A stretch of DNA of 64,000 bases, taken from Paenilisteria newyorkensis (GTDB lineage: Bacteria; Bacillota; Bacilli; Lactobacillales; Listeriaceae). The notes beneath the pieces were generated by a model. That model was not told the origin of the DNA, ran no database searches, and saw only the letters and a program-made list of their open reading frames with translations. The first letter of the stretch is position 1. Every line of letters starts with the position of its first letter. The position numbers and the translations under genes are program-made. This document shows, one piece after another, positions 43,813 through 52,261 of the stretch. Location of the stretch: positions 1-64,000 of the forward strand of contig NZ_JNFB01000002.1 in NCBI RefSeq assembly GCF_000766145.1, read 5' to 3'.

Positions 43813-44798
43813 TGTACTATACTTTGCACCACGATCGACATGCGTTTAGGGATTTACTAGAATCCATTTTTAATGAGCACGATATATTACCAGAGATTTT
43901 AGAGAAAGATTATTATGTATGTTTAATGTTGCAGGAAATAGCTACTGTACAGCGAGAGTATGACGTATATTTTAAAGGCGGGACGGCATTGTATAAATGT
44001 TTGAAAAGGATTAATCGCTTTTCAGAAGATATCGATTTAACATTTAATAATGAAAAATTTGTTTCTAAAACGAGTAAAAGTAATGCGCTGAAGAAAGTGA
44101 CTTCGCGTTATACACAATTGGAGTTAAATACGGTACATCCACAAAGTGTCTCAGGAAGCGGTTCGAGGACATCGGTTTATGAGTATGATACTTTATTTGA
44201 GACTGGCTTTTCAAGGAAAGATTCGCTACGAAGAGTCGGGACAGTCAAGGTTGAGACAACGGCTTTTACGACGTTTGAGCCATATTGTGCGTATCTGATG
44301 GAACCTATTATATTAACATTAGCATCAGATTCGGTTAAGCAAATTTTGAATGTGGAATATAATATGAAGCCATTTGAAATGAACGTGATGAAGATAGAAC
44401 GGATATTTGTTGATAAACTATTTGCTGTGGAAGATTATTATTTGGGATCAGCTGGGATAGGTAGGTTTATTGAAATGGGGAAACATTTATATGACTTGAT
44501 TATATTATTTGAGTTAACTTCCATTCAAAAATTGCTTTTGGAATCAGAGACAGAATTGCATTTTATTGTTGAGCAAAAGAGGATAGAACAGGACTTGAGG
44601 CATGAAGCCAAGACTCTAGGGAAAACCATTAGTAACTTCCAATATTGGGAGTGTCTGGAGACGGATTGGGATATTGAAAAGGGCTATAATAGAATGCAGA
44701 ATGTGTATATTTTCTTGGATGAAGACAGGAGAAGATTCGAATATGTTCTTGAAAAATGTGCCCATATTCACAAATGGTTTATGGAGAATTCATTGTAA
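43812..44798 (+). CDS. AbiEii-family nucleotidyltransferase toxin
   Basis: 328 residues. The polymerase-beta-type NTase motif is clear: FKGGTALYK at 54-62 and the acidic pair Asp73/Asp75 in FSEDIDLTF. Conserved downstream features include the lysine in ERIFVDKLFAVEDYY and an R-x-x-E-like helix (KHLYDLIILF). AbiEii/MenT relatives transfer nucleotides to tRNA or other targets and block growth; some give phage defence by abortive infection. Encoded right after the AbiEi-like gene. Sits between the RpiR gene and the trp leader, an accessory insertion point. Confidence 0.85.
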   Translation: MYYTLHHDRHAFRDLLESIFNEHDILPEILEKDYYVCLMLQEIATVQREYDVYFKGGTALYKCLKRINRFSEDIDLTFNNEKFVSKTSKSNALKKVTSRYTQLELNTVHPQSVSGSGSRTSVYEYDTLFETGFSRKDSLRRVGTVKVETTAFTTFEPYCAYLMEPIILTLASDSVKQILNVEYNMKPFEMNVMKIERIFVDKLFAVEDYYLGSAGIGRFIEMGKHLYDLIILFELTSIQKLLLESETELHFIVEQKRIEQDLRHEAKTLGKTISNFQYWECLETDWDIEKGYNRMQNVYIFLDEDRRRFEYVLEKCAHIHKWFMENSL

Positions 44799-44805
44799 AA
44801 AAAGC

Positions 44806-44834
44806 TTGACTTTAGCGGTAACATCGGCTAACAT
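44806..44834 (+). promoter_or_regulatory. Promoter of the first trp T-box leader
   Basis: TTGACT at 44806-44811, 17-base spacer, TAACAT at 44829-44834, just after the AbiEii stop. Confidence 0.65.
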
Positions 44835-44861
44835 AAAGTTTATATTAAATGAATGCGTGGA

Positions 44862-45127
44862 TGAAGAGTAAGTAACATGATGGATGTTTTAAGAGAGCTG
44901 ATGGTTGGTGTGAATCAGTAGCAGAGATGATGTGAATGGACTTCGGAGCAACTAAGCTGAACGGGATTTTTCCTCAGTAGGAGTTAGCGATTAGGCCTTA
45001 TCGTTACACAAGGCACCCCATATTCGTTGTGGGATTGAGTGAATCGTTTTTTCGGTTAATTAAGGTGGTACCACGGGTCTCCCGTCCTTATCTAGTTACT
45101 AGATATGGAGGGAGGCCCTATTTTTTT
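44862..45127 (+). promoter_or_regulatory. T-box leader 1 upstream of trp (specifier TGG, Trp)
   Basis: AGTAAGTA, AAGAGAG and GGTTGGTGTGAATC of stem I, then GAA-TGG-ACTTCGG placing TGG at the specifier. T-box sequence AAGGTGGTACCACGGG near 45062-45077. It ends in its own terminator (45075-45127). No gene follows directly; a palindromic repeat element and a second T-box come next. Confidence 0.85.
45075..45127 (+). terminator. Terminator of T-box leader 1
   Basis: A 20-bp stem (45075-45095 with 45099-45118, one bulge and one mismatch) closed by a 3-base loop and followed by a T7 run. Confidence 0.85.
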
Positions 45128-45146
45128 GACAGATTTTAGCCAGAGT

Positions 45147-45267
45147 AAATCGGCGGCAAACGTTCGCATTCCAACAGTTTGGTGGACTTCCGGTTCTCAC
45201 ATACACAAGTATGCTCCGCTTCCGGCTTCCACCAAACTGTTGGAATACAAACGCTTTCGCTCGATTT
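45147..45267. repeat. Palindromic core-and-arms element, copy inside the trp leader
   Basis: Nested palindrome. Outer flanks AAATCG/CGATTT, then a perfect 19-bp arm (45168-45186 with 45228-45246), then CCGG/CCGG, then apical CATAC-ACAA-GTATG. The 40-base core 45187-45226 is the exact reverse complement of 52019-52058, and the right flank 45243-45275 matches 51970-52002 with one mismatch in 33. The 19-bp arms are unrelated to those of the other copy. Confidence 0.85.
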
Positions 45268-45318
45268 GTGTAAAGCGATAAATTATTCTTATACGAAGAG
45301 AATAAAAATTAAAAAATA

Positions 45319-45324
45319 TATAAT
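45319..45324 (+). promoter_or_regulatory. Possible -10 box before T-box leader 2
   Basis: TATAAT in an A/T-rich stretch; no clear -35, so an independent promoter for leader 2 is uncertain. Confidence 0.3.
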
Positions 45325-45331
45325 CTAAAAC

Positions 45332-45607
45332 ATAAAGCAAGAAGAGTAAGCAAACATAATTTTCGCAGAGAGTCAGTGGTTGGTGTGAACTGATAAAGTT
45401 ATTTTGCCGAAGTGGTCCTTGCGCGTGCGGCTTTGAACAAAAAAGTAGGAGCTGCCGGGTTCTCCCGTTATTGAGATAGAGTATGTGATTCGTACTCGAA
45501 TGAGATGGAACTTTTTATGGTTCCAATATGAGGTGGTACCGCGGTATTTGATTATTCGCCCTCTAAAGAAAACAGTGATTTGGCTGCGTTCTTTAGGGGG
45601 CTTTTTT
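45332..45607 (+). promoter_or_regulatory. T-box leader 2 of trpE (specifier TGG, Trp)
   Basis: AGTAAGCAAA pairs across to TTTGC; AGAGAGTCAGTGGTTGGTGTGA follows the stem I pattern; GAAG-TGG-TCCTTGC places TGG at the specifier with lower stem GCAAG/CTTGC. T-box sequence GAGGTGGTACCGCGG near 45530-45544. Terminator GCCCTCTAAAGAA / TTCTTTAGGGGGC with T6 at 45558-45607. trpE starts 27 bases later. Confidence 0.9.
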
Positions 45608-45633
45608 GTATTCTGGAATTGGAGGAATGAGAG

Positions 45634-47001
45634 ATGAAATTAACGAGAAAAATAAATGCGGACACGATTACGGCTATTTTGGCTTATGAGCGATTGGATG
45701 GGAAAAATAAGGCGTTACTTGAGGGCGCGGCTCGTGATGCGGATGCGGGACGGTATTCGATTGTTGCGATGGACCCGGTGCATGAGATTAAGGTTTATGG
45801 TCAGCGATTCGTGTTGGATGGTGTGGAGAGAACGGTGGTTGATCCGCTGGCGGAGCTTGATAAGGTGATTCGGACGGCGCCAAAACAGACGGATTCGCTT
45901 CCTTTTGAGGCTGGTGCAATTGGTTATGTTGGCTATGATACGATTGCGCTCTATGAGGATTTGGGTGAGATGCCACGGGAAACGCGCGAGGGATTGGCGG
46001 ATATTCATTTTATGGTATATGAGTCGTTTTTGATTATGGATCATCAGGCGGAGGAAATGACGCTGGTGCAGGATAATTGCTACTCGGGTCGGACGGAGGA
46101 TGTGATGCGGGAGGCGCTGGATCGGATGCAGGAGCAGTTGGTGACGGCGGGTGAGCGCGAGATGCGGGACGTTGTGGTGACGCCGATGGAATACACGAGT
46201 AATGTGACGAAGGCGGAGTATATGACGCAGGTCGAGCGGGCGAAGGCGCATATCAGGAACGGGGACTTTTTCCAAATTGTGTTGTCGCAGCGTTTGGAGG
46301 CGCCGTTTACGGGTGATGCGTTTGATTATTATCGAAAATTGCGATTGTTGAATCCTTCGCCGTACTTGTTTTTCGTTGATTTTGATGATACGACGTTGAT
46401 TGGGTCTTCTCCGGAGAGTTTGGTGAGTGTGACGAATGATGTGGTTGTGACGAATCCGATTGCTGGGACGCGCAAACGTGGGGCGACGAAACAGGAGGAT
46501 GAACGCTTGGCGGAGGAACTTTTGCATGATGAAAAGGAACTCGCGGAACACCGGATGTTGGTGGATTTGGGGCGTAATGATATTGGAAAAGTGGCGGTGA
46601 CGGGGAGTGTGAGTGTCCCGGTTTACTTGACGATTGAGCGGTATCGCTTTTTGATGCATTTGGTGTCGGTCGTGGAAGGTGTGCTGAAACCGGAGTTGAC
46701 GGCGATGGATGCGCTGAAATCGGTGTTGCCCGCTGGGACGGTGAGCGGGGCGCCGAAGATTCGAGCGATGGAACGGATTTATGAATGGGAAAATGTGAAA
46801 CGTGGTCCTTATGCGGGTGCGGTCGGGTATTTGACGCATCAAGGGGATTGTGATTTTGCGCTGGCGATCCGGACGATGGTGTTGCATCAAGGAACGGCGT
46901 ATGTGCAGGCTGGTGCGGGTATTGTTTATGATTCGGATCCTGAGAGTGAATATTTAGAAACGTTGCAAAAAGCAAAGGCGTTACTGGAGGTTGGAAAATG
47001 A
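45634..47001 (+). CDS. trpE: Anthranilate synthase component I
   Basis: Makes anthranilate from chorismate with the TrpG glutaminase. 455 residues. Chorismate-binding domain: FFQIVLSQRLEAPF, LLNPSPYLFFVD, GSSPESLV, PIAGTRKRG, and LPAGTVSGAPKIRAME with DFALAIRTMV. The N-terminal regulatory part (residues about 20-80) keeps an LLEGA-like segment used for Trp feedback in the family. GGAGG ribosome site. First gene of trpEGDCFBA under two T-boxes. Very G/T-rich coding strand. Confidence 0.97.
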   Translation: MKLTRKINADTITAILAYERLDGKNKALLEGAARDADAGRYSIVAMDPVHEIKVYGQRFVLDGVERTVVDPLAELDKVIRTAPKQTDSLPFEAGAIGYVGYDTIALYEDLGEMPRETREGLADIHFMVYESFLIMDHQAEEMTLVQDNCYSGRTEDVMREALDRMQEQLVTAGEREMRDVVVTPMEYTSNVTKAEYMTQVERAKAHIRNGDFFQIVLSQRLEAPFTGDAFDYYRKLRLLNPSPYLFFVDFDDTTLIGSSPESLVSVTNDVVVTNPIAGTRKRGATKQEDERLAEELLHDEKELAEHRMLVDLGRNDIGKVAVTGSVSVPVYLTIERYRFLMHLVSVVEGVLKPELTAMDALKSVLPAGTVSGAPKIRAMERIYEWENVKRGPYAGAVGYLTHQGDCDFALAIRTMVLHQGTAYVQAGAGIVYDSDPESEYLETLQKAKALLEVGK

Positions 47002-47612
47002 TTTTATTAGTCGATAATTATGATTCGTTTACGTATAATTTGGAGCAGTATTTGGCGGAATTTACGGATGAGGTCGTGGTTTGCCGGAATGATGCGGCGG
47101 ATTTGATGGCATTGGCGGCGAACGCGACGGGGATTGTGTTATCGCCGGGGCCTGGAAAACCGAGTGAGGCGGGGCTTTTGGAAGAGGTCGTGCGGCAGTT
47201 CGCGGATAAGAAGCCGATGTTGGGAATTTGCCTAGGACATCAGGCGATTGGCGAGGTGTTTGGCGGAACGGTGAGTCAGGCTGGTGCGATTCGGCATGGG
47301 AAGGTTTCGATGATGCGACAAACGGCGGACAGTGCGATTTTTGCGGGGTTAGATGAGGAGCTGGAAATTATGCGGTATCATTCGCTGATTGTGGAGAAAG
47401 ACGGTTTTCCAGAGGCTTTGGAAATTTTGGCGCGGTCGCTGGATGATGATGAGATTATGGCGATGCAGTTGCGCGGGTTTCCGGTTTATGGGTTGCAGTT
47501 TCACCCGGAATCGATTGGGACGCTTGACGGCAAACGGATGATGGCGAATTTTGTAGCGATTGTGGAAAAGGAGGGTGAGCGAGATGGAAGCGTATTTGCA
47601 AAAAGTGTATGA
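46998..47612 (+). CDS. trpG: Anthranilate synthase glutamine amidotransferase component
   Basis: 204-residue class I glutaminase. MILLVDNYDSFTYNL start, nucleophile cysteine in GICLGHQAIGEVFGG, LSPGPGKP, and the catalytic His-x-Glu in FHPESIGT. Starts inside the trpE stop (4-base overlap). In Bacillus this subunit gene lies outside the trp operon; here, as in Listeria, it is within it, so a separate shared pabA-type gene is not needed for Trp. Confidence 0.96.
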   Translation: MILLVDNYDSFTYNLEQYLAEFTDEVVVCRNDAADLMALAANATGIVLSPGPGKPSEAGLLEEVVRQFADKKPMLGICLGHQAIGEVFGGTVSQAGAIRHGKVSMMRQTADSAIFAGLDEELEIMRYHSLIVEKDGFPEALEILARSLDDDEIMAMQLRGFPVYGLQFHPESIGTLDGKRMMANFVAIVEKEGERDGSVFAKSV

Positions 47613-48603
47613 TCAACAGAATTTGACGCGAGTGGAGATGCAGGAAGTTGCTTCGGCGATTTTTGCGGGGGAATTAAGTCAGGCGCAAATCGCGGCTTTC
47701 TTGATGGCTCTGAAAATTAAAGGGGAAACGATTGAGGAGATGCAGGCGATCGCGGAAACGATGCAGGGCGTGGCGTTGCAGTTACCGATGGCGTCTGAAA
47801 ATACGATGGATAATTGCGGAACTGGCGGGGATAAATCGCTCAGCTTCAATGTGAGTACGACATCGGCTTTTGTTTTGGCGGCGGCGGGCATTAAGGTCGC
47901 AAAACATGGAAACCGCAGTATTTCGAGCAAGTCGGGAAGCGCGGACGTTTGCCAGGAGTTGGGCATTGATATTTCGCTTGGCACGGAGGATATGGTATAT
48001 TTACTGGAGAATGCTGGTATTGCTTTCTTGTTCGCGCCACATGTGCATCCGAATATGAAATATGTGATGGAAGTGCGGCGGGAGCTGAATACGCCGACGA
48101 TTTTCAACTTGATTGGGCCACTGACGAATCCGGTAAAATTGGAGACGCAATTGATGGGGATTTACCGTCGTGATTTGTTGGAGCAAACCGCGCAAGTGCT
48201 TGGGAAACTAGGCAGGAAGCGTGCAATCGTGGTGAATGGCGGTGGTTTTATGGATGAGGCGTCGCTTGCGGGTGAGAATCATTACGCGCTTCTCGAAAAT
48301 GGTGAGGTGACGATGCATCGTTTTTCGCCAGAGGATGTTGGCTTAGAAAGTCGTGATTTGGCGGCGATTCAAGGCGGCGATGCGAAACGGAACGCGGAAA
48401 TTTTGCTATCGGTTTTAAAAGCGGAGCCGAGTGCGTATTACGATACGGTGGTTTTGAATGCTGGACTTGGCTTGCTGGCGCACGGAAAAGTAACGTCGCT
48501 TGTTTCGGGCATTGAGATGGCGCGTGATTTGATTGATAGTGGTGCGTCGTATGCGAAATTAACACAATTATTAGCTTGTCAAAAGGAGCGATTAGTAGGA
48601 TGA
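47584..48603 (+). CDS. trpD: Anthranilate phosphoribosyltransferase
   Basis: Joins anthranilate to PRPP. 339 residues. Motifs [17 protein letters not shown] (PRPP site), [16 protein letters not shown], and [25 protein letters not shown]. Start at ATG 47584, behind AAGGAGGG, inside trpG with a 29-base overlap; a longer upstream frame is a shadow of the overlap. Confidence 0.96.
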   Translation: MEAYLQKVYDQQNLTRVEMQEVASAIFAGELSQAQIAAFLMALKIKGETIEEMQAIAETMQGVALQLPMASENTMDNCGTGGDKSLSFNVSTTSAFVLAAAGIKVAKHGNRSISSKSGSADVCQELGIDISLGTEDMVYLLENAGIAFLFAPHVHPNMKYVMEVRRELNTPTIFNLIGPLTNPVKLETQLMGIYRRDLLEQTAQVLGKLGRKRAIVVNGGGFMDEASLAGENHYALLENGEVTMHRFSPEDVGLESRDLAAIQGGDAKRNAEILLSVLKAEPSAYYDTVVLNAGLGLLAHGKVTSLVSGIEMARDLIDSGASYAKLTQLLACQKERLVG

Positions 48604-49364
48604 CATTTTTAGAAGAGATTTTAGCGAAAAAAGCGCAGGAAGTGGCGGAAATACCGGTTGAAAAGGTGGAATTAGACCGACAAAAACCGTATTTTCATGA
48701 TTTTTTAAAGGCGAATAAAGATACGGTGCAGTTGATTGCGGAAGTAAAGCGAGCGTCTCCATCGAAGGGCACGATTAATCTAGATGTCGATCCCGTTGCC
48801 CAGGCGAAAAGTTACGAAGCGGCTGGTGCAGGCGCGATTTCAGTTTTGACGGATCAGCAGTTTTTTAAAGGAGATATTGAGGATTTGCGGGCTGTGGCGG
48901 AGGCGGTGAGCATTCCGGTTTTGTGTAAAGACTTTATTATCAGTGAGAAACAGTTGATTCGCGCCAAAAATGCGGGGGCTTCGATTGTGTTGTTGATTGT
49001 GGCGGCTTTGTCGGAGGAAGACTTGACGGCGCTTTACAAACAGGCCACAGCGCTTGATTTAGAGGTTCTCGTGGAAGTGCATAATGAAGTCGAATTGGAG
49101 ACTGCTGAACGACTAGGTGCAACATTGATTGGCGTGAATAACCGCGACTTACATAGTTTTGTTGTGGACATTGCGGTGAGTGAGCGCGTGGCAGAGGAAT
49201 TTTCACTTGCGGAGACGTTTTATATCAGTGAAAGTGGTTTCCGTGAACCGGCGGATGTGGCGCGCGTAGCGAAAGCGTTTAGTGTCGTACTTGTCGGTGA
49301 AGCGTTGATGCGAGCGGAAAATGTGGAGCAAGCGGCGAGTGCATTGAAGGTGAGTCGCGTATGA
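48600..49364 (+). CDS. trpC: Indole-3-glycerol phosphate synthase
   Basis: TIM-barrel enzyme closing the indole ring. 254 residues with [44 protein letters not shown] and SESGF motifs. ATG at 48600 overlaps the trpD stop by 4 bases behind AAAGGAG. Not fused to TrpF. Confidence 0.96.
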   Translation: MTFLEEILAKKAQEVAEIPVEKVELDRQKPYFHDFLKANKDTVQLIAEVKRASPSKGTINLDVDPVAQAKSYEAAGAGAISVLTDQQFFKGDIEDLRAVAEAVSIPVLCKDFIISEKQLIRAKNAGASIVLLIVAALSEEDLTALYKQATALDLEVLVEVHNEVELETAERLGATLIGVNNRDLHSFVVDIAVSERVAEEFSLAETFYISESGFREPADVARVAKAFSVVLVGEALMRAENVEQAASALKVSRV

Positions 49365-49957
49365 CACAGGTCAAAATTTGCGGGCTGAAATATCGTCCTG
49401 ATATCGAGGTTGCGGTCGCGAATGGAGCGGTGATGATTGGTTTCGTGTTTGCGCCGAGTAAGCGCCAAGTGACGCCGGATCAGGCTCGAATTTTAGCGCA
49501 AGGCATACCAGACTCGGTCAAAAAGGTAGGCGTTTTTGTAAATGAAAAACCTGCGGAAATCAACAGAATTGCGGCAATGGTCCCGCTTGATATCGTGCAA
49601 TGTCACGGCCAGGAAACGGCGGTTGATTTAGCGGAAATAGAACACCCAACGATCAAGGCTTTTCAAGTCAAGGATGGCAAGGTAAATGGGGATCTAACCG
49701 CGTTTCCAGATAGTCTGATTTTACTCGACGCGCCAATTGCGGGGCTCGGTAAAACGTTTGATTGGCAGGCGATTGTGAACAGCGAATTGCCCAAGGAACG
49801 GCTTATTATCGCGGGTGGCTTGAACATTGACAATGTCACCGCAGCAATCGAGCAGTTCCAGCCATTTGCCGTCGACGTTTCCTCGGGTGTTGAAACGAAC
49901 GGCACGAAAGATCTTGAAAAAATAATAACATTCATTCAAAAAGCGAAGGAGTCCTGA
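49361..49957 (+). CDS. trpF: Phosphoribosylanthranilate isomerase
   Basis: 198-residue TIM barrel. [15 protein letters not shown] holds the catalytic cysteine, [10 protein letters not shown] and VQCHGQE follow, and the catalytic aspartate lies in ILLDAP. The phosphate site is LIIAGGLN and VDVSSGVE. Overlaps trpC by 4 bases. Confidence 0.95.
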   Translation: MTQVKICGLKYRPDIEVAVANGAVMIGFVFAPSKRQVTPDQARILAQGIPDSVKKVGVFVNEKPAEINRIAAMVPLDIVQCHGQETAVDLAEIEHPTIKAFQVKDGKVNGDLTAFPDSLILLDAPIAGLGKTFDWQAIVNSELPKERLIIAGGLNIDNVTAAIEQFQPFAVDVSSGVETNGTKDLEKIITFIQKAKES

Positions 49958-49959
49958 AA

Positions 49960-51162
49960 ATGAGTTATGATGCACCGAATAAAGCAGGTTTTTATGGGAA
50001 TTATGGTGGGAAATTTGTCCCGGAAACATTGATGAAAGCTGTCACGGAACTAGAAGAGGCATACGAAATTTCGAAAACAGATGAGGCGTTTCAGCAAGAA
50101 TTGAGCTATTATTTGCGAGATTACGTTGGGCGCGAGTCTCCGCTTTATTTTGCGGAACAATTGACGGCACACGCGGGTGGCGCCAAAATTTACTTGAAAC
50201 GGGAAGATTTGAACCATACCGGTGCGCACAAAATCAATAATTGCATCGGGCAAGCTTTGTTGACACGCCAAATGGGGAAAAAGAAAGTCGTGGCGGAAAC
50301 GGGAGCTGGGCAACATGGTGTAGCGACGGCGACTGTGGCGGCTCTGTTTAACTTAGAATGCACGATTTTTATGGGGGAAGAGGATATTAGGCGTCAGCAG
50401 TTGAACGTTTTCCGGATGGAGTTGCTTGGCGCGAAAGTGGTCAGCGTTTCTGGTGGGAATGGCACGTTAAAAGATGCTGTGAATGAGGCGCTGCGCTATT
50501 GGGTGGCGAATGTGGAAGATACGCATTACATCATGGGTTCTGTTTTAGGGCCGCATCCGTTTCCACAAATTGTTCGCGATTTCCAAAGCGTGATTGGAGC
50601 CGAGGCCCGCGAGCAGCATTTGGAAAAGGAGGACCGTTTGCCGGATGCCGTCGTTGCTTGTATTGGTGGTGGCAGTAACTCGATGGGACTTTTTTATCCC
50701 TTTGTGAACGATACGACGGTCAAAATGTACGGTGTCGAAGCGGCGGGATCTGGTCTGGATACTGCTTTTCACGCAGCGTCCCTTTCAAAAGGTGAAATTG
50801 GCGTCCTGCACGGCGCGATGATGCATATTTTGCAAGATGATGCTGGTCAAATTCAGGAAGCTTATTCCATTTCGGCAGGCTTAGATTATCCGGGAATCGG
50901 ACCCGAACATAGTTTTTTAAGAGACGAAGGGCGCGCCAAGTATGCCTCTGTGACCGATGACGAGGCCGTAGAAGCGTTCCAATTGCTTTGCCGTACAGAA
51001 GGCATCATTCCGGCGTTAGAAAGCTCACACGCGATCTCCTTCGCCGTAGAACTCGCCGGCAAAATGAGCCCAGAAGAAAGCATCGTCGTTTGCCTATCTG
51101 GTCGTGGCGATAAAGACGTGGACCAAATCCGCGCACGTTTGAAAGGAGCAGATGACAAATGA
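49960..51162 (+). CDS. trpB: Tryptophan synthase beta chain
   Basis: PLP enzyme condensing indole with serine. 400 residues of the TrpB1 type. PLP lysine in [31 protein letters not shown], the phosphate-binding [10 protein letters not shown], and [12 protein letters not shown]. Starts 2 bases after the trpF stop and overlaps trpA by 4 bases. Confidence 0.97.
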   Translation: MSYDAPNKAGFYGNYGGKFVPETLMKAVTELEEAYEISKTDEAFQQELSYYLRDYVGRESPLYFAEQLTAHAGGAKIYLKREDLNHTGAHKINNCIGQALLTRQMGKKKVVAETGAGQHGVATATVAALFNLECTIFMGEEDIRRQQLNVFRMELLGAKVVSVSGGNGTLKDAVNEALRYWVANVEDTHYIMGSVLGPHPFPQIVRDFQSVIGAEAREQHLEKEDRLPDAVVACIGGGSNSMGLFYPFVNDTTVKMYGVEAAGSGLDTAFHAASLSKGEIGVLHGAMMHILQDDAGQIQEAYSISAGLDYPGIGPEHSFLRDEGRAKYASVTDDEAVEAFQLLCRTEGIIPALESSHAISFAVELAGKMSPEESIVVCLSGRGDKDVDQIRARLKGADDK

Positions 51163-51914
51163 TGTTACAAAACGCAATCGAAAAAGCTAATTTAGCCGTA
51201 GTTCTTTATATTATGGCGGGGGATGGCGGCCTCGACCAGCTAGAAAATCAGATGCAACTACTGAGCGACGCTGGTGCGACAGCGATTGAGCTCGGTATCC
51301 CATTCTCCGATCCAGTAGCCGATGGATCAGTGATTCAGAAAGCTGGCGCGCGTGCTTTGGCGGCGAACATTAGCCTTGCGCAGATTTTAGAAACGCTGAC
51401 CACGAGCAAAATCGATATTCCGCTAGTCGTAATGAGTTATTTCAATCCGATTTATCACCTCGGCGTTGAAAAATTCATTGAACTTGCTAAAAAAACACCG
51501 ATTAAGGGACTGATTATTCCCGATTTGCCGTATGAACATCGCGATTTAATTTTGCCACATTTAGAAAATAGCGACATTGCCCTGATTCCGTTGATTTCGC
51601 TGACGAGTCCGAAAGAGCGAATGGAATTGATTGCGAAACAAGCACAAGGATTCATTTACGCGGTGACAGTGAATGGGACAACAGGCGAGCGCGCAGTATT
51701 CGGCGATAAGATTGATGAAAATTTGACGTACTTAAAAAAGATTAGTCCTGTGCCGGTTTTGGCAGGTTTCGGCATTTCAAACTTGGATCATGTGGCGAGA
51801 TTTGCCGCCGTGTGTGACGGGGTGATTGTGGGAAGTAAGGTTGTGCAATTGTTGTATGATGGGAAGTATGAAGAGCTGAGTGGATTTATTACTGGGGCAA
51901 GTCAGGTTAAATAA
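51159..51914 (+). CDS. trpA: Tryptophan synthase alpha chain
   Basis: Cleaves indole-glycerol phosphate and channels indole to TrpB. 251 residues, TIM barrel: [15 protein letters not shown] carries catalytic residues; [21 protein letters not shown] and [10 protein letters not shown] complete the barrel. Last gene of the trp operon; a palindromic element with a T run follows about 55 bases later. Confidence 0.96.
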   Translation: MMLQNAIEKANLAVVLYIMAGDGGLDQLENQMQLLSDAGATAIELGIPFSDPVADGSVIQKAGARALAANISLAQILETLTTSKIDIPLVVMSYFNPIYHLGVEKFIELAKKTPIKGLIIPDLPYEHRDLILPHLENSDIALIPLISLTSPKERMELIAKQAQGFIYAVTVNGTTGERAVFGDKIDENLTYLKKISPVPVLAGFGISNLDHVARFAAVCDGVIVGSKVVQLLYDGKYEELSGFITGASQVK

Positions 51915-51969
51915 ACTATTAACGAAGAGAAAGAAGTTTTTTATTTTTTTAAGTAGGATGTATATTTTG

Positions 51970-52100
51970 CTTTACACGAATCGAGCGAAAGCGTTTGTAT
52001 TCAGGTGAGTTAGGGAAAGCCGGAAGCGGAGCATACTTGTGTATGTGAGAACCGGAAGTTCGCTAACTCACCTGAATGCGAGCGCTTGTCGCCGATTTTT
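51970..52100. repeat. Palindromic core-and-arms element, copy after trpA
   Basis: Inverted relative of 45147-45267. Left flank 51970-52002, 15-bp perfect arm (51999-52013 with 52063-52077), identical 40-base core 52019-52058, right flank to 52090, then a T8 run. The arm sequence (ATTCAGGTGAGTTAG) is unlike the other copy but pairs internally. The T run means it may also terminate the trp transcript. Confidence 0.85.
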
Positions 52101-52159
52101 TTTGCTTATGGACCAAACTTTTTTCAACTAATCATTGCAAGCTTGTGCAAGAAGGAGTA

Positions 52160-52174
52160 AACTAAAATTTAGTT
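52160..52174. promoter_or_regulatory. Short palindrome before the flippase gene
   Basis: AACTAAA-A-TTTAGTT, perfect 7-bp arms, 88 bases before the next start. It could be an operator; no regulator is implied by the sequence. Confidence 0.35.
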
Positions 52175-52261
52175 GAGTTTTAAACAAATCAGTATTTCAT
52201 GAAAAACGAGAGTTAATAATCGGCTCAGGAAACGAGCACTTCACAATAAAGGACGAGGTCT

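Noticed and set aside
45319-45324. Independent promoter for T-box leader 2
   Set aside because: Only a -10-like TATAAT in A/T-rich sequence; no -35, so kept as low-confidence only.
45715-46975. Long minus-strand frames opposite trpE (391 and 222 codons)
   Set aside because: Low-complexity Arg/His-rich or Pro/Ser/His-rich translations without ribosome sites; shadows of the G/T-rich trpE strand.
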